In this document: in pieces, positions 45,961 to 58,380 of the stretch
Position numbering within the stretch: position 1 is the first letter of the stretch
Layout: the number at the start of each line of letters is the position of its first letter
Assembly (NCBI GenBank): GCA_019722365.1
Contig: JADFUC010002365.1
Coordinates: forward strand, 1 to 64,000
Length of the DNA stretch: 64,000 bases
Source: Lithospermum erythrorhizon
Lineage: Eukaryota > Streptophyta > Magnoliopsida > Boraginales > Boraginaceae
Direction of reading: 5' to 3'
Position numbers and translations under genes: made by a program
The notes under the pieces: model-generated
Database searches by the model: none
Seen by the model: the letters and a program-made list of their open reading frames with translations, nothing else
Told to the model about the DNA's origin: nothing

Positions 45961-46479
45961 ATTAATAGCGTCATAAAAATTGAGTCGAAAAATTGAAAAA
46001 TTCTTAAAAATCAAAAATATTATTTTAAATTTTTTGATATTAAAAGATTTCTAAAATAATTATTTTAATTATATTTGGTATTTTATTAACATATTTCATC
46101 TAAAAGGAATTAAAACATGTAAACATAAATTAAACATACAAAAGCAGTCAAAATTTGGTAAATATTTTCATGGTTGTTTACATAATTGTAATCGCGTATT
46201 TGGCTACGAGGTCATTGTTGGTATTCTTAGTATAATCAAGTTCTAAGCAATGGATCTAGTCGAGAATGCCTACGGTTATTGCAAAAACAATAAACATAGC
46301 GTACAAGTGTCTACCTTTTGGTGAATAAATTGGTAGGCGTGAATTTAATTACTCGCGATACTCAAAACAAAGTATCTCAGATGGAGTCACGCTAGCAAAT
46401 TACTGAACTTCTTTCGTCGTTTTACTAGAAGCTTGAAAGTATAAACTAGGAACAAAGATAGAAAAACTACAAATTGACT

Positions 46480-47025
46480 ATTTGGAGGTGGTGGAAGAGT
46501 CTTTTTGATATCTTAAATCACGATGTAGTATTTAACCTTTTTTTTTTTTTTTTTTGAATTTGTGTAGTTTAAGCCAGCAAAATAGGCAACACGTATATGA
46601 GAGTTTCAAGGAGATAAAATCTCACAACTCCCACTAAATCCTCTCTACCGCCCAACCATTCGAGCAGTCTGGAGTTAGATTTTCACGAATATTTGCTTCG
46701 TGTTTGAATTTAGACCGGGAAGTTTATAATACATTTATTATATAGTTCAGTTTACCGTTTATTGTGACCTCTTAGAATGGTGTAAAGTAATATATTAAGC
46801 AATTTTAACCCGACTATTGTATTAATATATAGATTACGAATGAAGTCTAGTATGCCATTGTAACCCCTAATGTCAATACGTTAAACCCTAAAAATACTAA
46901 TTGTCTAACAATTAATATATATTGAACTTACATATATATGGATATATAATTTGAATGAGTAAATCGCTTGTATAATCTAAATTATTCACTTGGGCATGTT
47001 ATGGTCAATTTCTCATAGTTAACCC
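46480..47025 (-). mobile_element. Ty1/copia-like LTR, antisense (right end of the - strand element)
   Basis: 46800-47010 matches 40000-40200 (AATATATAGATTA, CATTGTAACCCCTAATG, TAATATATATTGAACTTA, ATGAGTAAATC). It is thus the 5' LTR of the - strand element. The left boundary is uncertain; 46540-46800 has no match in the other LTR and may be an insertion. Confidence 0.45.
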
Positions 47026-47059
47026 CCTAACTCTATTTCATAGGTCTTAGACTCGGGAT

Positions 47060-47556
47060 GTGGTTCTAAATATTTATTAAGTAATATCTTTGGAACTTCG
47101 AGGGCAGTAAGCTTCGAAAAAGGAGAGTTGGATTTGCGTGTGGAGAATGGCGCGAAGGTTGTAGCGGATCCATTAATTTAAATTTGCCTTCTGGCTTAGT
47201 TTTAAATTATAAAATGTTGACTATGTATCTACTTTGAGTAGAAACATCATGTTGATTTCACAGTTGAATTTGGATCGCTTTTCCATCTTGATTAATCCTA
47301 GTGAATTTTTTATTTATCATAATGGAATTATTTTAGGTGTGACTCTCTCAAAATGGTCTATTAACTTTAGACACCTCTTATCGACCCATGCATAAATCCG
47401 AAGGAGCAAACTGGAGCTAACCCTGCTAACATGGCATTCTGCGCTTAGTCGTATAAATGAGAAAGCAGTCAAAGAAACTCCTACGGTGGAATACTTGTGA
47501 AGAAATTTTATATGCATAACTTGAACAAAATCAAATAAACATATAAACAGGATCAC
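47060..47556 (+). pseudogene. Ty1/copia Gag-pre-integrase remnant
   Basis: + strand coding with indels: about 47100-47160 reads SKLRKRRVGF with frames that together resemble the copia GELDLRVENGAKV block, 47190 resembles PSGLVLNY, and 47290-47320 reads NPSEFFIYHNGII by frame. This is the pre-integrase region of a copia polyprotein. It is separated from the integrase by a foreign stretch at 47557-48430. Confidence 0.5.
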
Positions 47557-47991
47557 TTTAAATTATATATTTTAGATCTAAATAAATAGGAACACTCATA
47601 GTGATGCCAGCGGAAGCCTATTAACAAATCTTTCCCGAAGCCTAGAACATCAATCCAAATCCATGAGCACTTGATTGGTTGTGCTACAGTTAGTCCATAC
47701 CCGGGAGAGGTTGAATCTGTGCCAAGGCTGCTAGAACTGGATTAAGATTGGATGATGAATCAACGAATCTTAATTCTTTGCGCCCTTCGACCATCCCAAT
47801 AAGAGGAGGCCAGAATTTGCTTTAATAGGTTTAGGGTGTGTGTGTTGAAATTTGAATGAAATTCTCATGAAACCTCTATATATATGGAGCACCATATTAA
47901 ACCTAAAAGCCTTAACTAATACTATCAAGCTTAATTACCTTGGCTTCATTTAACTAATCGGTGTCAGACTAGCAAGGCAGTGGTGGGATCA

Positions 47992-48060
<69 letters not shown>

Positions 48061-48430
48061 CTCGTGTAATTAATTAGTCCAATCAATAATCTCGTTGATT
48101 ATAATCAACTTTTTGATTTAGCAAGTGTAGTTTTATTCCGTACATGAAATATAACACAACGTCACTATATGTGTGTGACCTTTTAGTCTCAGATAATAGC
48201 AGTCATATAATAATATAATATACCATTAATATTATTGTAACGGTTATGCATGGGATCCTTGTCTGGCGTAACACACGGTATTATCGTGAGAACCTGACTA
48301 GTAATTATAATTAGTATTATTGATGTTCTATTTATGTAATACGACTAAACTAATAAATGAATTGTTACATCAATTATCTGTGGACATAATTATTGAAACT
48401 GACCAACTATTGATTTAACAAGCTTTGAGG
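47557..48430. other. Insertion between copia coding segments, with (AT)n
   Basis: About 870 bp with no gene, breaking the + strand copia polyprotein. It contains an (AT)n microsatellite (47994-48058) and TGTTGAAATTTGAATG at about 47839 that resembles a copia LTR start. Its boundaries and nature are unresolved. Confidence 0.4.
47994..48058. repeat. (AT)n microsatellite, about 65 bp
   Basis: Uninterrupted alternation of A and T over about 32 dinucleotides. Confidence 0.97.
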
Positions 48431-49130
48431 GTTTGATTCGATGCATTATGATAAATGTGAATCTTGCCTACTAGGCAAAATGACCAAATCATCATTCACT
48501 GATTACAATGAGAGGGAGAGTGATTTATTGGGAATCATACACATAGATGAGTGTGGGCCAATGAACATACGGAAGAAGTGGTTATGAGCTCACCATCTGA
48601 TTTACAAATGACTTGACAAATATTGTTCTGCAGCATTATCGTGAAGCATAAGCATGAATCTTTTGATAAATTCAAAGAGTTTTAAAATGAAGTATAAAAC
48701 TAGGTTGGTAAGATGATAAAGATCCTTCGGTTTGATCGCGGAGGTGAGTATTTGAGTCATGAGTTTAGCTCACATCTTAGAGAGTGTGGCATTATGTTAT
48801 ATCTGAAAGGAGAAATTGGACATTACAAGACATGGCCTGGTCTATGATGAGCATATCTGACCTCCCCAGTAGTTTTTGGAGATTTGCACTACAAATTGCC
48901 TCACTCACTACAAATTGCCACACTCACTTTAAATAAATGTCCAACTAAGTCCATCGAGAAAACTCTCCATGAATTGTGGTTGAGGAAAGTTTCCAAGTTG
49001 GGTTTTCTATGTGTATGGGGTTACAAAGCCTACGTTAAGAAATTGACAAGGGACAAGCTAGGACCCAAATCTGTTAGATGTTTTTACATTGCATATCCTA
49101 AAGAAACCATTGGTTATTAATTCTACCTAA
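48431..49130 (+). pseudogene. Ty1/copia integrase remnant
   Basis: Reads CLLGKMTKSSFTDYNERES, DLLGIIHIDECGPMN (zinc region and first catalytic Asp) at 48460-48580, then decayed core with RFDRGGEYLSHEF at 48730-48770, and 48884-49120 continues PTKSIEKTLHELWLRKVS, LGFLCVWGYKAYVKKLTRDK, LGPKSVRCFYIAYPKETIGY. That order is copia integrase. Stops and indels throughout. Confidence 0.75.
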
Positions 49131-49639
49131 AGCATGAGAATAAAATTTTCATAGCTAGAACAGGAGCATTCTTGAAAATGAATAGTTGTCCAAAAGGACA
49201 ACAAGTGATGAAGTTCATCTTGTGGAGACTCAAGGTGATAGAAAATTGATAAACCTAGTGAATCTGATTGACTCGCCATGAATTGGTGAAGAACCAACCA
49301 TAAGAGGTGACAGAGGCCAACCGTAAGGAGATCGACAAGAATGCGTCCATGACAGGCCGTTGGTATGGGAAAATAAACATAATACTTATGAGAACAAATC
49401 AATAGGAATGAGGTTTGGTCACTTGTTAGACTTTTTACCAAATGGGCATTACTGGGTGAATGTAAGTGGGTATTTAAGAAGAAACTGGACAAGGACGTAA
49501 ATGTCCATGTTTTCAAAGCAAGGCTCGTGGCAAAAGGTTTCAAACAAATTCGTGGTAATTTATATTAAAACTTATTTTCTCGTAGCTATGTTAGAATCTA
49601 TCTGGGATAATCTTAGACATAGCTACATTTCATGATTAT

Positions 49640-50241
49640 GAAATTGGTAGATGGAAGTAAAGACGGATTTTCTAAATGGCAATATGGAGGAGGATGTGTA
49701 TATAGCACAATCACCTGGCTTTACATGTCCTAAGGGACCTAAGAAGGTATGTAAGTTTAAGAGGTCCATTTATGAAGTTAAGTTGGCATCAAGAAGTTGG
49801 AATCTTTATTTTGATGAATCAATTAAGACATTTGGATTTATCATAAATGAAAATGAATCTTGTGTGTACAAGAAGGTGAGTGGGAGTGAAATTAGATTTA
49901 TAGTCCTCTATGTCGATGATATATTGATCGTTGGAAACAATATATCATTACTTGATTCAGTTAAGGAATGAATATGTAGATGTTTCTCAATGAAGGACTT
50001 AGGAGAAGCAGATTATATTCTAGGAATCAAAATATACCGCGATTAAGCCAAGAGACTGATCGGACTTTGTCATAACACCTATATTAATAAAGTGTTACAA
50101 AGATTTTGAATGGTTTATTCCACGAGGGATTATCTCCCCATGACACATGCAGTTTCTCTTAGCAAATCATAGTGTCCCACCACTGATGCTGAGAAGACCA
50201 AAATGAAGGACGTCTCTTAAGCATCTGCTATAGCATCTGTT
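49640..50241 (+). pseudogene. Ty1/copia reverse transcriptase remnant
   Basis: 49651-49971 is open and reads MEVKTDFLNGNMEEDVYIAQ, SIYEVKLASRSWNLYFD, and FIVLYVDDILIVGNNI. YVDD, the RT catalytic motif, lies at 49909-49920 and is intact. Beyond 49971 the frame is broken (FSMKDLGEADYILGIKIYR by frame at 49985-50040). Confidence 0.85.
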
Positions 50242-50830
50242 ATGTTATGCACACTACCCGATGTGTCTTACGTACTAAGCGTAACTAGTAGATACCAGTC
50301 GAACCCGGGTGAGAGCCATTGGGTTGCAGTGAGGAATATCTTGAAGTATCTGCAAAGAACTAAAGATGTATTCCTAATATATGGTGGACATAGTGATTTA
50401 GCTGTGAGTGGTTACATCGATGCTAGTTTCCAAACTGACAAAGATGATTACCATTCCAGTTGGGATATGTGTTTTGTCTTAATGGTGGAGCAGGTTCTTG
50501 GAGAAGTTCCAAATAGAGTATTGCAGTTGATTCTATTACTGAAGCTGAGTACATTGCAGTGTCAAAGGCAGAAAAAGAAGCTTGGTGGAGTGAGAAATTA
50601 ATGTATGAGGTTGGAGTAGTACCTAGCTTTGAGGGACCATTTGAATTGGAGCGTGACAATACTGGTGCCATACCTAATGTCAAGGAACCAAGGGAATATC
50701 ACAAATCCAAATATGTATTGAGGAGATATCACTTGATTAGAGAAATGTATGATCGAGATGATATTAAACTATGTAAGGTTGCAAAAGAGGCTAATTTTGC
50801 CGACCACTTTACTAAACCACTTAGTTAAAG
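50242..50830 (+). pseudogene. Ty1/copia RNase H remnant
   Basis: 50242-50420 reads MLCTLPDVSYVLSVTSRYQS, NPGESHWVAVRNILKYL, then GYIDASFQTDKDD at about 50415-50450. 50559-50828 reads SKAEKEAWWSEKLMYE, ERDNTGAIPNVKEPRE, HKSKYVLRRYHLIREM and ends FADHFTKPLS with a stop at 50828. The last block is the usual copia RNase H end (DHFTKPL). Confidence 0.8.
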
Positions 50831-51428
50831 GAATCATGATGAGCATGCATCTAACCTTGGTCTTAGACAAATGTCATAGTGGTGTTAGATTTAATGGAAG
50901 CTAGTTTATCTTTTCAATGTTATGTGACAAATATTTGAATAATTAGCTTCTTATGATTCAATATGTTTTGTTTCCACAGTGTGTGTTTATTTGTTTTGTT
51001 TTACAAATGTCACTTATATATTTATTATCTCTTGATGATTGGATAATAAAACCCTAAGGTAGGTTTGTAGTTTCTAGAGAGGCAACCTAGGAGAGCTGAC
51101 AAGAAAATATCTTCAAGCCTAGAAATGTAAGATAACCAGATTCACTAGTCAGATGTTGATGGTTTGGGGAGAGAAGCATTTGATGATAATATGCTGATTG
51201 ATTTATGAACGGTTTTCTTGAATCACATGAGCTCCTTGAGTCTGATCAATAAAATGGACTGACAGTTAGGGGTAACTGTGGAGCTGGAAATGACCGATGT
51301 GGAAACATAGAAGATGATATATATGTGTCCTATTATTTTTTAAATAGAACTGAGGCAGGATATCCATTTTTAGACAGGCGTATATAACGGCCTATATTAT
51401 ATGAGTTTTGTTCAAGGTTAAGTGGGAG
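50831..51428 (+). other. Copia 3' spacer and polypurine tract
   Basis: Non-coding after the pol stop. It ends GTTAAGTGGGAG at 51428, a polypurine tract, immediately before TGTTGAAATTC. Confidence 0.6.
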
Positions 51429-52022
51429 TGTTGAAATTCAATCGATATTAGATTCATTTATTATGTCCTCGTGACAATTGTGTGAATAATTCATTGCCTA
51501 GTTAAGTAAATGAGATTACATAATTTATTCTCATGTTAATATCAGGGGTTATGGAGGATTGCTAGATCCTTACTATAATCGATATAATAATATATTTGGT
51601 CGAGAATATTATTTATAGAAGAACAATTATCACAGAACTGTAAGGTCGCATACGTCACAGGTGATATGGGTTTTATGTATTTGGTAAAGTGAATTAGAAC
51701 TACTTGAGGAGAGAAGAGGTCGATTCGATTTAGATCTTTACAATACAGATAAGTTAATTCATGATAAAGACCTTATCATGGCTAAGTTTGATTGAACTAG
51801 GACTTTTATTTAGAGTTTTTATAGAATTCAAGTTATATCATATAAACAAAACAGTGTTTCATGAGATTAATATACAACTACAAGCATTAATCATCAAGCG
51901 AATTCTCTAAAGTCGATAGAAAGAAAAATTTCCCCCCACAAAATTCAGGCTGAGACACCACAGAAAGGTTACGGATTAGTTACATTTCATTTATTTCTCC
52001 ATTGTTCATAAACTCTTTGCTT
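51429..52022 (+). mobile_element. Ty1/copia 3' LTR
   Basis: Starts TGTTGAAATTC at 51429 after a purine tract, and holds LTR-like sequence (GGGGTTATGGAGGATTGCTAG) also seen in the LTRs of the copia at 54890-60240. The right end is unresolved where a gypsy LTR starts at 52023. Confidence 0.65.
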
Positions 52023-54627
52023 TGTAATAACCCGTTCTGAAAAAAATTTAATTTTCGATTCGATTGGGACAGGGGATAGTATAAATAATTTAGATGATAA
52101 TATTATTTAAGTAAATTTTTTTAGCAATTACATTTATAATTTAGTAGTTTTTGCTATGGAAAATTTTATCTTTGGAATGGGATTCGTTGAGATTCATCTG
52201 AGTAGGAGAAATTAACCCGAAACGAGCAGGACAGTTTTTTTACATATCTCTTCTTTCAGCGTCGTCATGACACTCATCTTCTTCCTCTTTCTCGCTGGTG
52301 ACTTGATTCCACTTCCCATCCCCACTTGAATTTTCTTCCATTTCTCTCTTCGATTGTCGCTCAGCTGAATCGTTTGTGAATATCGTTCATCCTTCTCTTG
52401 AGTTAAAGTATAAAAGTTCGAAGTGTTTTGAAATATTTAACTTTGGGTTTGACATAGTTGACTTTTAGTTGACTTTCCGCAATTCAATTTCATGATGAAT
52501 CTTAGTTGGTTATGGGTTACAGGATGTATACAGTATTGAATTAAATGATTTAGAGGTCGTTTGAGGATGTTATGGTCGGAGTTGACTTTTCTAGGTTTTA
52601 CGGTGACTTTTTGGGTGATAATTTTATAAGACTTTAAATGTGTAGGGAATTTAATTGGGACTTTATTAGCTATTGTGAGGTTAAATGGGTGATTTAAAAA
52701 ATTGATTAAAAGGCAGTTAGGTTGAAAAAGTAATATTTTCAAGTTGAGGATATAATTGATATTTTGAGTATAGATTGTTAATTAGGGACCTTTGATTTAT
52801 AGAATGGCTTATAAGTTAATTTGTAATGATAAAGTAATAAGATGGAATTTTAGCGAGGATCGATTTGGTTGTGTCCAGGGGATTATAATTAGATGGATTT
52901 TAGTCATGTTTGAACGTTTAGAAATCATTCGATTAGAGTTGGTAATGTTTATTCACAAACGTAATTCTTGAGTATTAGTTCCTAAAGTATACTTTTGGGT
53001 GTTGTTAGGCACTTGGCCGCGGGGAAAGGGCACGTTCCGTGCTCAGCGTTCTTAGTGAGGACTTACGTGATAACTAGTAGAGGTGATACTTATCTCACGG
53101 GTGTTTACCTTACGTACCCCACTTTAAATTATTGTGAACATGTTATTGTGAGTGCGATTATGTGACAATGATGTACATGTCATTGTGGTATGATTATGTA
53201 AGAATGGTATATGTGTAATGGTTGTACGATTATGTGTGATTCATTTCCGTGAGCCATGATATGATTATGTGATTTTATTTTGTGGGGTTGAAGATTGCTT
53301 GAGGTAAGTAATAGCTTGAACTCCCAACTTATATTTCGATTTACGTAGCCTTCGACGCTGTTGTATTCTGTGGCCTTGTCGGCGCTTATGTATTTACGTG
53401 ACATGTCGGCGATTTTGTTTGACTTACGATTGTGAAATGTTTTTAAAATTTGTGTGCTTGGATATTGTTTGAGGTAGAGTAGATGGTTATTGCGAGGTGA
53501 TGGTTAGAGTTATGTATGTCTTTGAGGTGATTTGAGTGTGGATATGACCACTAAGTGGGATGGTTATGGGTTAGGTGGCTCTTTTAAGCGTTGTGTATCG
53601 GCTTATCACGTGTCGGTATAAGGCGTTGTGTGCTCCCGACTTTTATCGTCGGTATAAGGCGTTGTGTATCGACTTTATGCCCGGTATAGGCGTTGGTTAT
53701 CGGCTTTTATACTTGTTATAGGCGTTGATTGCTCCATTTATACTTGGTATAAGAGCGTTGGTTATGTTTTATACTTACATTATAAGAAGCGTTGGTTATC
53801 GACTTATACTTGGGTATAAGAGCGTTGGAGATTGGCTGGTTGAGCTTATATTGCTTGAGGGATTAGAATCCAGGATGGTATCTAGTTGATGAGTGATTGA
53901 TGACTAGAGTATAGTTTTTGTTGGGTCTACGTATTTCATGTGGTTTGGTGTGATTTTATTCGGTGAGTTGTATTCATTGAGACCCTATATTCTATGTTAT
54001 GCCATGTGATGTATAGAGAATTTCCTTTGTAAGTATAAATATGGTCTTCTTTAAGATAGTCGGTTATATATCTATATATATGGCGTATTTGACTCTATGT
54101 TAATTTGTTGTGTCGTGGCGTATGGTTTAAGTTTCACCCGGTGTTAGTTTCACTTCAACCATGACTTGCCCCTTTCGTTTTGGGCGGCATTCATTTGTGC
54201 CGGGTTGGCCAGACAGTTAGTTGACGGGCATTTGGAGAGTTTGTTACGAGTAGCTAGGTGAGCATCGGGTGGCGAGAGGATCCTACAGCGATCGATTTTT
54301 GATGTGTTGTCAAAGCATTTTTAATTGTTGTCTTATTTTCAAAGCTTGCTTTGTCGGTTGTCGTTTGTGATGCAGTGCAATCTTTTCTTTTGTAGCCTTG
54401 CCGGCTTAATCTTTGTTTATTTGGGATATATTTGTATATTTATATGGAGTTGGTTAGTTAGATATCACACGATGGATTGTAAATTTTTTAAGCTGTGATT
54501 ATTTTGGAAATATCGTATGTCGGATTTTTTGAAGCAGTAGTTTTTTAAAGCTGGGTAGTCCATCGATGCAGTGATTACAGTGTTAGGATTATAATGACTC
54601 TCACCTTAGAGGCGGCCGACTTATTTA
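52023..54627 (+). mobile_element. Gypsy-type LTR (type C)
   Basis: Starts TGTAATAACCCGTTCTG at 52023 and ends near 54627. Matches 10559-13113 at the start (ATTTATAATTTAGTAGT), the TTGACTTT cluster (52447-52600), the CTCACGGGTGTTTACCTTACG block, and the closing GATGGATTGTAAATTTT-GATTATTTTGG-ATTATAATGACTCTC. No internal region adjoins, so probably a solo LTR. It may have inserted at the end of the copia LTR. Confidence 0.65.
53590..53830 (+). repeat. Six diverged ~40-bp repeats in the LTR
   Basis: Units of the form TTATACTTGGTATAAGAGCGTTGGTTATCG occur about six times, counterpart of the hairpin repeats at 12050-12300. Confidence 0.7.
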
Positions 54628-54889
54628 TACCTCATAGGGTCCGCCGACGAAAATTTAATTTTTCTTTTCGACATTGGGTTATTACAATAACACTCAAACT
54701 CTTTTATTGTCAAAGTATCAATCACCAAGATTAAAGTGAAGGGTTCTAATGATATAAAACAACTACTAAATCTATTCAAATCAAAGTATGTTCTTACGGT
54801 ATTGGTATCTGTCAATTCTTCGATTAATAAAACTAATTCTTAATCCAATCCTAGCATGCCAAGTGTTGTGCCTATAAGAAACATATCCA

Positions 54890-55820
54890 CACCGGGAAGT
54901 CAAGTTGTATTATGCTAGATTCGACAATTGTATCAATTCATTTTGATTGGGTTAAATGTGATTATCGAACTTAGTGTTCAACTTAGTAATTGTATATTAC
55001 TAGTGTGGGTTCATGATAATTTAAGGGGTTATGAGGCGATTGCTAGATGCTTTACTCATTAATGCCGTTATAATAGTAATTGGTCAATTATTATTGTTAT
55101 ACAACTTTATATCGAACTCAAGTCTGCCACATCTGATGAAGTTGAGTTATATTTCATGTATGAAATTAGGCTGTATAATTGAGAAATGTATTTCTCGATT
55201 ACAAAGGAGTTCTACATTTTATGTAGAATATCGATTGAACAAAAATAGAATCAATTAAATAGTTATTTAATTGGTTCGAGTAGTATTTATGATAACTTGA
55301 AGATTATTGATATTGACTCGTCTATTTAATTAAGCTAATTATTTCAATACTTGACTTCATTGGTGTCATGCGAACTGTAGAGTTAACGAGTCAACTAATA
55401 CTTAACGGGTTGCTTATCGGGCTTGTTTTAACTCGCCTATATAAGCATAAACTTTAGAGTTTCATGACAAAATATTTTTAGAAAATAATTTTTTCATCAA
55501 AAACCTAAAGTAATATGCAGCGAGAAATTTTCCCAAAATTTTTGGGGTTTTGGTTTTTGTTCATCGTTACTAGCATAAATAGGTTCTTGAGTTCAACCTC
55601 TCTCACAGTGCTTGAACAACTAGAGATATCATACGATTGATATTACAAAGGAAGTCAAATTCTAGCGATGTGGTTTTGGTGGAATTACTCGGATTCTTGT
55701 TGTAAAGTACTCTGTTCATATAATTGTAATTATATGTTTTTGTATAATAATGTAGTAAGCACTTTAAGATTCACGGAATTGTAGTTTGTACATACCTATA
55801 TCCATAGTATTTTCCATCGA
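54890..55820 (+). mobile_element. Ty1/copia 5' LTR
   Basis: Aligns with 59242-60240: GTTAAATGTGATTAT-GAACTTAGTGTTCAA, TTACTAGTGTGG, CATGATAATTTAAGGGGTTATGA, GAATATCGATTGAACAAA, ATTGATATTGACTC, ATGTAGTAAGCACTTTAAGAT and TATCCATAGTATTTTCCATC. The left boundary is approximate. Confidence 0.65.
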
Positions 55821-57529
55821 TTAGTAAGCCAAATTAAAGTTGCTTTACATTATTTATTATATGCTTGATTTATTTTTATGATTTTTATTTGATTAATTCT
55901 TGTTCATATATTTGGTGATAAATATGAATAAATCACCATGTTCTTGATTATTAATTTACACATGTGTTACAAGTTTATGATGATGTATTATCATATTTTG
56001 TTAACATCGATTTTGTTTCATAAATTAAAAGGACAATTTAATTGATTTTGTTTCAAAAAGCCGGTTTTGTAAAAACGTGTTTGGGCGTGTAAATTTTTGT
56101 AAAAATTGCAAATAGTTTTCTGGAACCCAGATAGCACATAGAAGATCTCCATTAGATTTCATAATTTTGGATTTTTCTAAGTACCATAAAACAATTTAGA
56201 TTTGCGAATTTGTTTAATTAATAATTAGATAGAATTTATTTAAATGAGCGACCAATGGGATTTGTTTAATAAAATTATGAAGTTTAAAAAGTGTTGGAAT
56301 TTCATAAATTTTAAAAATTTTAATGCCTCAAAAACGATTTTACAAGCAATTAAATTAAATGGAACAACCGAGTTAAATATGGTATTATTACCCATAAATG
56401 TGGCGGCGACTTAGTCGACCTACAGGCGCGTCCGGTGTCGGTTAAGGCGATTTTGGTACCAAATAACTGACGGACAACGACCTATACGGCCCGGGCGTGT
56501 CGATGGTGTGCGGCCGTCAAATAAATCATCGTCCGAGCCCGTTATGGCGTGTGTCTAATTTTGAAAACACTTAATTCGAATTTATTCCTTATTTCGGTTT
56601 CCTAAAATTATGGGACTAGTTATATTTCGGTTTTTATTGATTATTTGTCAGTTTAATCACCTAATTGATTATAATTAATTATGTGATGATAATTAATTAA
56701 TTTCCTTTATATTATATCTTTTTAATTAAGTTAAAAAGTGATATAACAATTATGGTAACAATTTAAGCTCACGTATTTTTAGAATATATTTGTGATAAAT
56801 ATTTTCAATAATAAGTATATGGTTAATAATTATTGGTAATAATTATTAATTGACATGTGTATGATAATTGAGTTTATATTAGTGTATTTTAATATGTGTA
56901 ATTACATTGATTAATTAATTTGATAATTACAAACATGCATTTTCAATGTCATTTAAAATATTTATTAAGTTCATTTATATGATTTAATAAAGTGGCTATA
57001 TTTTTGTTATGGTGATTGGAATGAGTATATAGATATAACCCCGTTTATTTATTTTTCCGATTATACGAACCGTAATGTTGTAAATGATAAAGTCATATTT
57101 TCTTGTATTTATTTATTTATTGTTGTACCCTAGCTTGCAAGGTATCTAGATGAGTTAGTATATAAATATTGTAACAAGTATGAAGATATTGAAGATGAAC
57201 TCACGGTGGTGGTACTGGTGGACTCGGTTGGATCCAGTAGAGATACAAGAATTAAGGACTTATGTTAGTATTTGATAAATACTTGTAATAGGTTCTAGGG
57301 GCCATATCATTATATCTCTTGAATGTGCATTACTTGTTTTTATTTTTTCATGTTGCTTGTATTGCTTGATTATGTGCTAGTATCGTGAGTAAATGAAAAC
57401 AAACTAATAATAATCGCTGATTAATATTTAAAGCGAAAGTATCGAAGCCAATTTTAAAGTTGTGTCAGTGCATCAATTGGGCTGCAAGTGATGGCGGGTG
57501 TTACAATGTTGCATTGATATGTGATGGAT
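55821..57529 (+). other. Copia leader/gag region, non-coding, with a GC-rich island
   Basis: AT-rich, no gene. A 150-bp GC-rich island at 56400-56545 carries frequent CG. Non-coding sequence continues to about 57480, where the DNA jumps directly to the RNase H part of pol. Confidence 0.4.
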
Positions 57530-58380
57530 CATGTTGAGTAATTTCCATTAGCGTTGTAGGCGACCTGATATATAGATAAAGATCCACCGAGATCGAGCCG
57601 GGAGGGCGATTGAACTTTGTCGAGGATATGTGAATAAGATGCGCAAAATTCAACATATGAGTAATTCAGAAGGAGTGAAATCTCCCCATGAGACATGGAG
57701 TTCAACTCGACACGGTGTCCAGCTACTAGTCTTTGAGATGAGCGAATGAAGGACATACGCTAGAGCATTTATGGGATCCATCGTGTATCTTAGTATTAAG
57801 CTGGAGCGATGTGTCTTTATGCACTAAGCCCAGCTTGATAGATACCAAGCTAATCCGGTGAAAGCCCTTTGGATTGCGGTGAAGTGCATCTTGAAGTATG
57901 CAGAAGAACTAAAGATGATTTCTTGGTATATGGTGGAGATGAAGAGTTAACGATGACGGGGTACACCACGGCGCCGGTTTTCAAGCCAGCAGAGGCAGTA
58001 TGGATTCCCGGTCTGGGTATGTATTTTGTCACCAATGATTGAGCGATGTGGAGGAGTTCCAAGCAATCTTGTTGCGATTACACCCTGAGAATGCAGGTAA
58101 ATGTGGCGACCGAGCCGCTAAAGCATAACTTTCGAGATGCAGAAGTTCGTGACCGAACTTGGTGTGGTACTAGCATTGAGGGACCGGTGGGTTGCTGTGA
58201 GCAATATTGGAATGGCTTCGAGCTAAGGAACCCCGAGTACATCCACAAATCAAGCACGATACCGAAAGTATCACCTGATTAGAGATATGCTTGATAGAGG
58301 TGATGTCAAAGTATGTAAAGAAGTAAGCTTGAGGCCAATGGGTACGACCTGCTACTAAACCACTAAGTCAGGCAAAGCAT
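57530..58380 (+). pseudogene. Ty1/copia RT/RNase H end, decayed
   Basis: Frames with stops that align by position to the copia RNase H at 50242-50830: TKLIR-KPFG for the NPGE-HW block, LEGPVG for EGPFEL at about 58170, EPRVHPQIKHDTESIT for KSKYVLRRYH, and HY-TT for the tail. Integrase and most of RT are missing: a deletion between about 57480 and 57530 joins the leader to the end of pol. Confidence 0.55.

Larger units (their letters stand above)
40219..46479 (-). mobile_element. Interior of the - strand copia-like element, no recognisable pol
   Basis: About 6.3 kb between the two antisense LTRs. No reverse transcriptase or integrase motif could be read on either strand. It holds a 161-bp tandem repeat near the left end (40280-40592), AT-rich non-coding DNA, and a GC-rich island at 45480-45960. 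Position and content fit a non-autonomous or heavily decayed copia. 43200-44600 has higher GC than its neighbours but no domain I recognise. Confidence 0.4.

Noticed and set aside
49127..49543. 138-codon - strand ORF
   Set aside because: Shadow of the copia polyprotein on +, between integrase and RT.
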